33,449 bases of DNA from positions 1 through 33,449 of the IMG/VR virus record IMGVR_UViG_3300018080_000404. One strand, given 5' to 3'. Positions within the stretch are counted from its first letter, which is position 1. The number at the start of each line of letters is the position of its first letter. The notes beneath the pieces are model-generated. The model saw only the letters and a program-made list of their open reading frames with translations, did no database searches and was not told the DNA's origin. Position numbers and translations under genes: made by a program. Positions 30,132 through 33,449 of this stretch are shown here, piece after piece. The stretch comes from a virus.

Positions 30132-30845
30132 ATGGCGGGCCTGGAGCCGGTTTTCACCCTATGGATAGGGCCACGGCTGTCGCGGCTGGAGCGTCTGTGT
30201 ATCAGGTCGTTCCTCTACCACGGGCACGCCTACCGGCTCCACGTGTACGACAAGCCCCAGGGCGTGCCCCAGGGCGTGGACTTGTGCGATGCGGGCGACA
30301 TACTGCCCCGCTCTGCCGTCTTCCAATACGGGGCACGTGCGGGCGGTAGTCGTGGAGGCTATGGAGGCTTCGCCAATCTATGGCGGGCCAAGCACCTGCT
30401 CCGGCATGGCGGCTTCTGGGTGGACACCGATATGGTGTGTCTACAGCCTTGGAGGTTCCCCCAGCCCTACGTCTGGGCGTGGGAGTACCCCGGCCAAGTG
30501 AACAACGCGGCCCTCAAGCTCCCAGCCGGTTCAGGGCTGGCCCGTGACCTCTACAGCAAGGCCCACGAGATGGGGCGGGACCCGCCCTACCTGGGCAACG
30601 GCCCCAAGCTACTGACGGCCCTTATCGCAGAGCACGGCCTGGGGCGGTATACTTTGGACAAGCGGACGTTCTACCCCTGGGGCTGTGCCAAGTGGGACCG
30701 GCCTTTTCGACCGAATGGCACGGTGCCCCCGAACGCCTATGGGCTGCATCTGTGGAATGAGGTGATGCGGCGTGAACAGTTCGACAAGGACGCCACCTGG
30801 GACGCCACAAGCGTGATTGAGCAACTGAGGGCACGGTATGGATAG
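30132..30845 (+). CDS. GT32-like glycosyltransferase A
   Basis: 237 aa. LWIGPRLSRLERLCIRSFLYHGH and FANLWRAKHLLRHGGFWVDTDMV carry the DxD motif (D98, D100), the donor-metal site of GT32/capsular polysaccharide glycosyltransferases. YGLHLWNE near the end is the second conserved site. The enzyme is a paralogue of the next gene, with the DxD at the same residue numbers. Likely acts on a host capsule or LPS glycan. Confidence 0.8.
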   Translation: MAGLEPVFTLWIGPRLSRLERLCIRSFLYHGHAYRLHVYDKPQGVPQGVDLCDAGDILPRSAVFQYGARAGGSRGGYGGFANLWRAKHLLRHGGFWVDTDMVCLQPWRFPQPYVWAWEYPGQVNNAALKLPAGSGLARDLYSKAHEMGRDPPYLGNGPKLLTALIAEHGLGRYTLDKRTFYPWGCAKWDRPFRPNGTVPPNAYGLHLWNEVMRREQFDKDATWDATSVIEQLRARYG

Positions 30846-31593
30846 GCTGACAGTGAATACCCTATGGGTGGGCAGCCCCAAGCTCACGCCAGTGGAGCGA
30901 TTTTGCCTTTGGTCCTGGGTCATGCAAGGCCACCGGGTAGTCCTTCACACCTACCGGCAACTGACTGGCGTACCCTTTGGCGTGGAGCAGCGAAACGCGG
31001 TGGAGGTGCTGCCCAGTGCTGCGATTTTCAGGTACGGCAAGAAGACCGGACAGTACCGGGGCGGCTATGGTGCCTTCGCAAACCTGTTCCGCTACGCCCT
31101 CCTGGAGTTCCCGGGCGGGTGGTGGGTGGATACGGACGTGGTGGCCTTGCAGCCCTTGACAGAGCTGGATAAGCGGCCCTACGTGTTCGGCTGGCAGGGC
31201 AACGGCCTTGTCTGCAACGCGGTGATGAAGTTGCCCCCGGCCTGCCCCCTGGGGCATAGGCTCAGGGAGTACGCGGAAAAGGCGGGAAAGAACCCCAAGC
31301 ATGGCCAAACCGGCCCGGCCCTACTGACCAAGCTCATCAAGCGGCTGGGGCTGACGGAGCACGTGCTACAGAAGCGGGTTCTGTACCCCTACGGGCCTGA
31401 CCAGTGGCGGCGGGCGTGGTGTAGTGGTGGCACGGTGCCGGGGCCTGACAGCTACACCTTGCACCTCTGGAACGAAAAGCTCAGACAGGCCAAGTGGAAC
31501 AAGGGAAAACGCTACCCGGCGGACAGCGTATACGAGCAGCTCCGCAAGCGGTACGCCTACCACGAACAGGAGGAAAGCGATGGTCCTGGATAG
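30838..31593 (+). CDS. GT32-like glycosyltransferase B
   Basis: 251 aa. Same plan as the preceding gene: NTLWVGSPKLTPVERFCLWSW, YRGGYGAFANLFRYALLEFPGG and WWVDTDVV with D98 and D100, then YTLHLWNE. It overlaps the previous gene by 8 nt. Clear tandem duplication with divergence, which suggests that the two attach different sugars or act at different acceptor positions. Confidence 0.8.
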   Translation: MDRLTVNTLWVGSPKLTPVERFCLWSWVMQGHRVVLHTYRQLTGVPFGVEQRNAVEVLPSAAIFRYGKKTGQYRGGYGAFANLFRYALLEFPGGWWVDTDVVALQPLTELDKRPYVFGWQGNGLVCNAVMKLPPACPLGHRLREYAEKAGKNPKHGQTGPALLTKLIKRLGLTEHVLQKRVLYPYGPDQWRRAWCSGGTVPGPDSYTLHLWNEKLRQAKWNKGKRYPADSVYEQLRKRYAYHEQEESDGPG

Positions 31594-31774
31594 CTGGAGC
31601 GACGCAGACATACGGGACGCCTTGGAGGAGCTTGACCAGGAGGACGACATAGACGTGAGCCCCTGGGAAGCGGAGTTCATTGACAGCGTATGCTTCAAGA
31701 ACGGCCACCTGCCCCTGACAGAGGCCCAGCGGGCCAAGGCGGTGGAAATCCTGGAGCAGTATGGCAAGGACTAG
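31580..31774 (+). CDS. Small acidic protein, 64 aa
   Basis: ATG after GGAGGAAAGCG, overlapping glycosyltransferase B by 14 nt. Very acidic helical protein (DADIRDALEELDQEDDIDV). The second half, TEAQRAKAVEILEQYGKD, is a common small helical pattern in phage proteins. No function is assigned. Confidence 0.55.
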   Translation: MVLDSWSDADIRDALEELDQEDDIDVSPWEAEFIDSVCFKNGHLPLTEAQRAKAVEILEQYGKD

Positions 31775-31779
31775 GCGGC

Positions 31780-32352
31780 ATGGACATCAAGGTGCGGGTG
31801 GACGACAGAAACGCGAGCCACGTGCGGGCTACCCTGTTCGTGAACGGGGCAAACGCGGGCCAAGTCTGCCTCCGCAACGGGGAGGAGTTTGCCAAGTTCT
31901 GCGAGGTGCTGCAAGACGGCACCTACCGGCCGGGCGACGAGTTTGTGCTGGAGGACCTAGTGGAATTCAAGGGCAAGCCGATCCCGGTCACCTTCAAGCT
32001 CAAGGAGGCCATAGAAAGCGACGACAGCGTGAGCCGGGACGTGGTGCGGCGGTATGGTGAGGCGGTGGCCCGGGACATGGACAAGCGGATGTTCGCGGCC
32101 TTGGCGGCCCCGGCTGGCGTGCTGCCCCAGTGCCCCATCTGCAAGAATACGGTCGGGGTAGTGCTGGACCCGGCGGCGGGCCACTACGAGGTGAGCTGTG
32201 AGCAGTGTGGGGTGAAGACTACAATAGACCAGCGGGTGATCCGCGACGCTCCAAACGACAGGGCAGTGGGGGAGCGGGTGCTGGCGGATTTTGAGAAGGC
32301 GGCGGCCCTACTGCCGGGCTACCCGGAGGACGACTACGAAATCCCGTTCTAG
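31780..32352 (+). CDS. Zinc-ribbon hypothetical protein
   Basis: 190 aa. An N-terminal beta-rich domain (about 1-75) precedes a helical linker, then a zinc ribbon CPIC...CEQC (C-x2-C, about 20 residues, C-x2-C), and an acidic end. It begins five nt after the previous stop, without a clear ribosome site. Zinc ribbons in this region of the genome also occur in the polymerase insert and other proteins. Function unknown. Confidence 0.6.
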   Translation: MDIKVRVDDRNASHVRATLFVNGANAGQVCLRNGEEFAKFCEVLQDGTYRPGDEFVLEDLVEFKGKPIPVTFKLKEAIESDDSVSRDVVRRYGEAVARDMDKRMFAALAAPAGVLPQCPICKNTVGVVLDPAAGHYEVSCEQCGVKTTIDQRVIRDAPNDRAVGERVLADFEKAAALLPGYPEDDYEIPF

Positions 32353-32363
32353 GAGCTGTGGCG

Positions 32364-32927
32364 ATGCTGACAAACCTTGCGGACGTACCGGCGGGGGTCA
32401 ACCTTTACGAGGCACTGGAAAATCATGCCACGGGCAACGGCCGGGCGGCGGCCTGCCTGGAGGCCCTACGGGCGGAGCTACGGCACTTCGGACAATTCAC
32501 GGAACGGTGGCCACGGCTGGGGGACCTGATTTTGCGGTGGCCTGCCTGGGAGGACGCTCAAGTGGAGCCTGTCATGGTGCGGCAAAGCCCTGTCACGCTA
32601 TGGTGGCTCGGCCTGTTCTGGCAGGGCTACGCTAGGCGGGCCTGTCAAGCCCTGGGCGTGGACTTCAAGGAGGGAATGGGCAAGCACACCCTGACCGCGA
32701 TAGTCCTTGCAGCGGCGGACGTGGCGGACGTGGGGCTACGCGACAGCCTGGGCCTTGTGGGCCTGGGGCTGCCAGCGGCCCGGGCACTGGCGGCGGCCAA
32801 GGGCTACACCTTGCACGTTCGCAAGCTGGAGGGTATACCGTTCGGGCCTGGGCGGGTCAGCAACCCCGGCCGGGTGAACGTGGTAGTGGAGCAGGGCAGA
32901 GTATCAGAGCTTCTGAACTTTGGTTGA
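32364..32927 (+). CDS. Hypothetical protein, 187 aa
   Basis: ATG 8 nt after AGGAG; an in-frame GTG at 32358 is too close to that site. Mostly helical, Trp-rich (WPAWEDAQVEP...LWWLGLFWQGY). The last 40 residues (PFGPGRVSNPGRVNVVVEQG) loosely resemble potato-inhibitor-I/I78-type inhibitor ends, but without further evidence this is weak. No function assigned. Confidence 0.5.
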   Translation: MLTNLADVPAGVNLYEALENHATGNGRAAACLEALRAELRHFGQFTERWPRLGDLILRWPAWEDAQVEPVMVRQSPVTLWWLGLFWQGYARRACQALGVDFKEGMGKHTLTAIVLAAADVADVGLRDSLGLVGLGLPAARALAAAKGYTLHVRKLEGIPFGPGRVSNPGRVNVVVEQGRVSELLNFG

Positions 32928-32943
32928 TACGGAGGATGTAGTG

Positions 32944-33366
32944 ATGAACGTGGATACTTATCTGCGGCAACGGCGGCGTCGCCAAGCGGTTCCGTGGGGC
33001 TGGCTTCTGGGCTTGGGCGGCCTTGCGGGTTTGCTTCTATTGATATTGATTGGGGTGGTGTTGGAGGACATGGCCCCAAGCAAGCCTCATGCCCCGGCTT
33101 CTGAGCCCGGGCTGAACAGTACGCCTGTCGAGCGTAGGGGTCCCACAATGTCTGATTTCAGGCGGTTACGTAATGGAATGACGTATTTGCACGCCTGGGA
33201 CGTGTTAGGAGGTCCGGGGGAGCTAACAAGCGAGAACACGCTCCCTGATGGTCTGGGCGGGGAACTGAAGACGGAGCTGTATACGTGGAGTGGTCTGGGA
33301 TGGAGCGTGGTATTGACATTCCAGAACGATGCTCTGATGAGCAAGAGTCAATTCGGCCTTGAATAA
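32944..33366 (+). CDS. Membrane-anchored SmpA/OmlA-like protein
   Basis: 140 aa from ATG 32944, GGAGG 8 nt upstream. A hydrophobic segment (about residues 15-37) after an Arg-rich start predicts an N-terminal anchor, then a disordered linker, then MSDFRRLRNGMTYLHAWDVLGGPGELTSEN...YTW, which resembles the BamE/SmpA-like small domain (F..l..GMt..qV..ilG.PG). Codons are less GC-rich than in the genes upstream (many TTG, ATT, TAT), suggesting separate origin, perhaps host-derived. The outside-facing domain could act in the envelope. Confidence 0.6.
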   Translation: MNVDTYLRQRRRRQAVPWGWLLGLGGLAGLLLLILIGVVLEDMAPSKPHAPASEPGLNSTPVERRGPTMSDFRRLRNGMTYLHAWDVLGGPGELTSENTLPDGLGGELKTELYTWSGLGWSVVLTFQNDALMSKSQFGLE

Positions 33367-33389
33367 CCCCAGTAATGGAGAACCTAGAA

Positions 33390-33449
33390 ATGCCAAGTGG
33401 CAGCAAAGCGATAGACAGGGTGATTGAGCCCCCTGACGGCAAGCCGGAC
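33390..33449 (+). CDS. Start of a gene cut by the window edge
   Basis: ATG at 33390 after ATGGAGAACC, then an open frame of 20 codons to the window end (MPSGSKAIDRVIEPP...). Too short to identify. Confidence 0.4.
   Translation, partial: MPSGSKAIDRVIEPPDGKPD

Overview
The window looks like the early/replication half of a large, high-GC, double-stranded DNA tailed phage (or a close relative such as a phage-plasmid). Every convincing gene lies on the + strand, packed with ATGA/TGATG overlaps. The set holds phage-type replication proteins next to many small unknown proteins. I see no structural, terminase, lysis, integrase, rRNA or tRNA genes, so this is a fragment of a longer genome. The host cannot be named. 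Strong GGAGG ribosome sites, sigma70-type promoters and two promoters whose -10 box lies 7 nt before the start codon (leaderless mRNA, common in Deinococcota and Actinobacteria) point to a high-GC bacterium.

Layout. (1) 57-3523: winged-helix replication protein, DnaC-like loader, DnaB-like helicase, then a sulfotransferase. (2) 3531-15431: a promoter, then a long operon with a Trp-rich protein, CHC2/TOPRIM primase, ssDNA-binding-like protein, a terminator, a family A DNA polymerase with an inserted zinc ribbon, a second sulfotransferase, small proteins, an SF2 helicase, a RecA/UvsX-like recombinase, a third sulfotransferase, a papain-fold protease and three PD-(D/E)XK nucleases. (3) 15379-16260: a glycosyltransferase-like gene. 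(4) 16261-25207: a separate block of genes mostly under their own promoters. Four promoters belong to one repeated cassette with an inverted repeat between -35 and -10. The cassettes drive two unknowns, a DUF6011-like zinc protein, a SWIM-MoxR AAA+ ATPase and an HExxH + von Willebrand A (CobT-like) protein. (5) 25208-27776: HTH and tandem ribbon-helix-helix regulators and small unknowns, including a membrane protein. (6) 27948-31593: two GT25-like and two GT32-like glycosyltransferases with small DNA-binding or coiled-coil proteins. (7) 31580-33449: small unknowns, a zinc-ribbon protein and a SmpA/OmlA-like membrane-anchored protein.

The strongest novelty candidates are four. A perfect 16-bp palindrome occurs seven times, in all three reading frames inside genes and directly after stop codons. 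The four-copy promoter/operator cassette links a SWIM-MoxR-vWA/metallopeptidase module into one regulon. Three different sulfotransferases and five glycosyltransferases are scattered among replication genes. A zinc ribbon is inserted in the polymerase domain of PolA. Functions are inferred from motifs read by eye; no database search was run.
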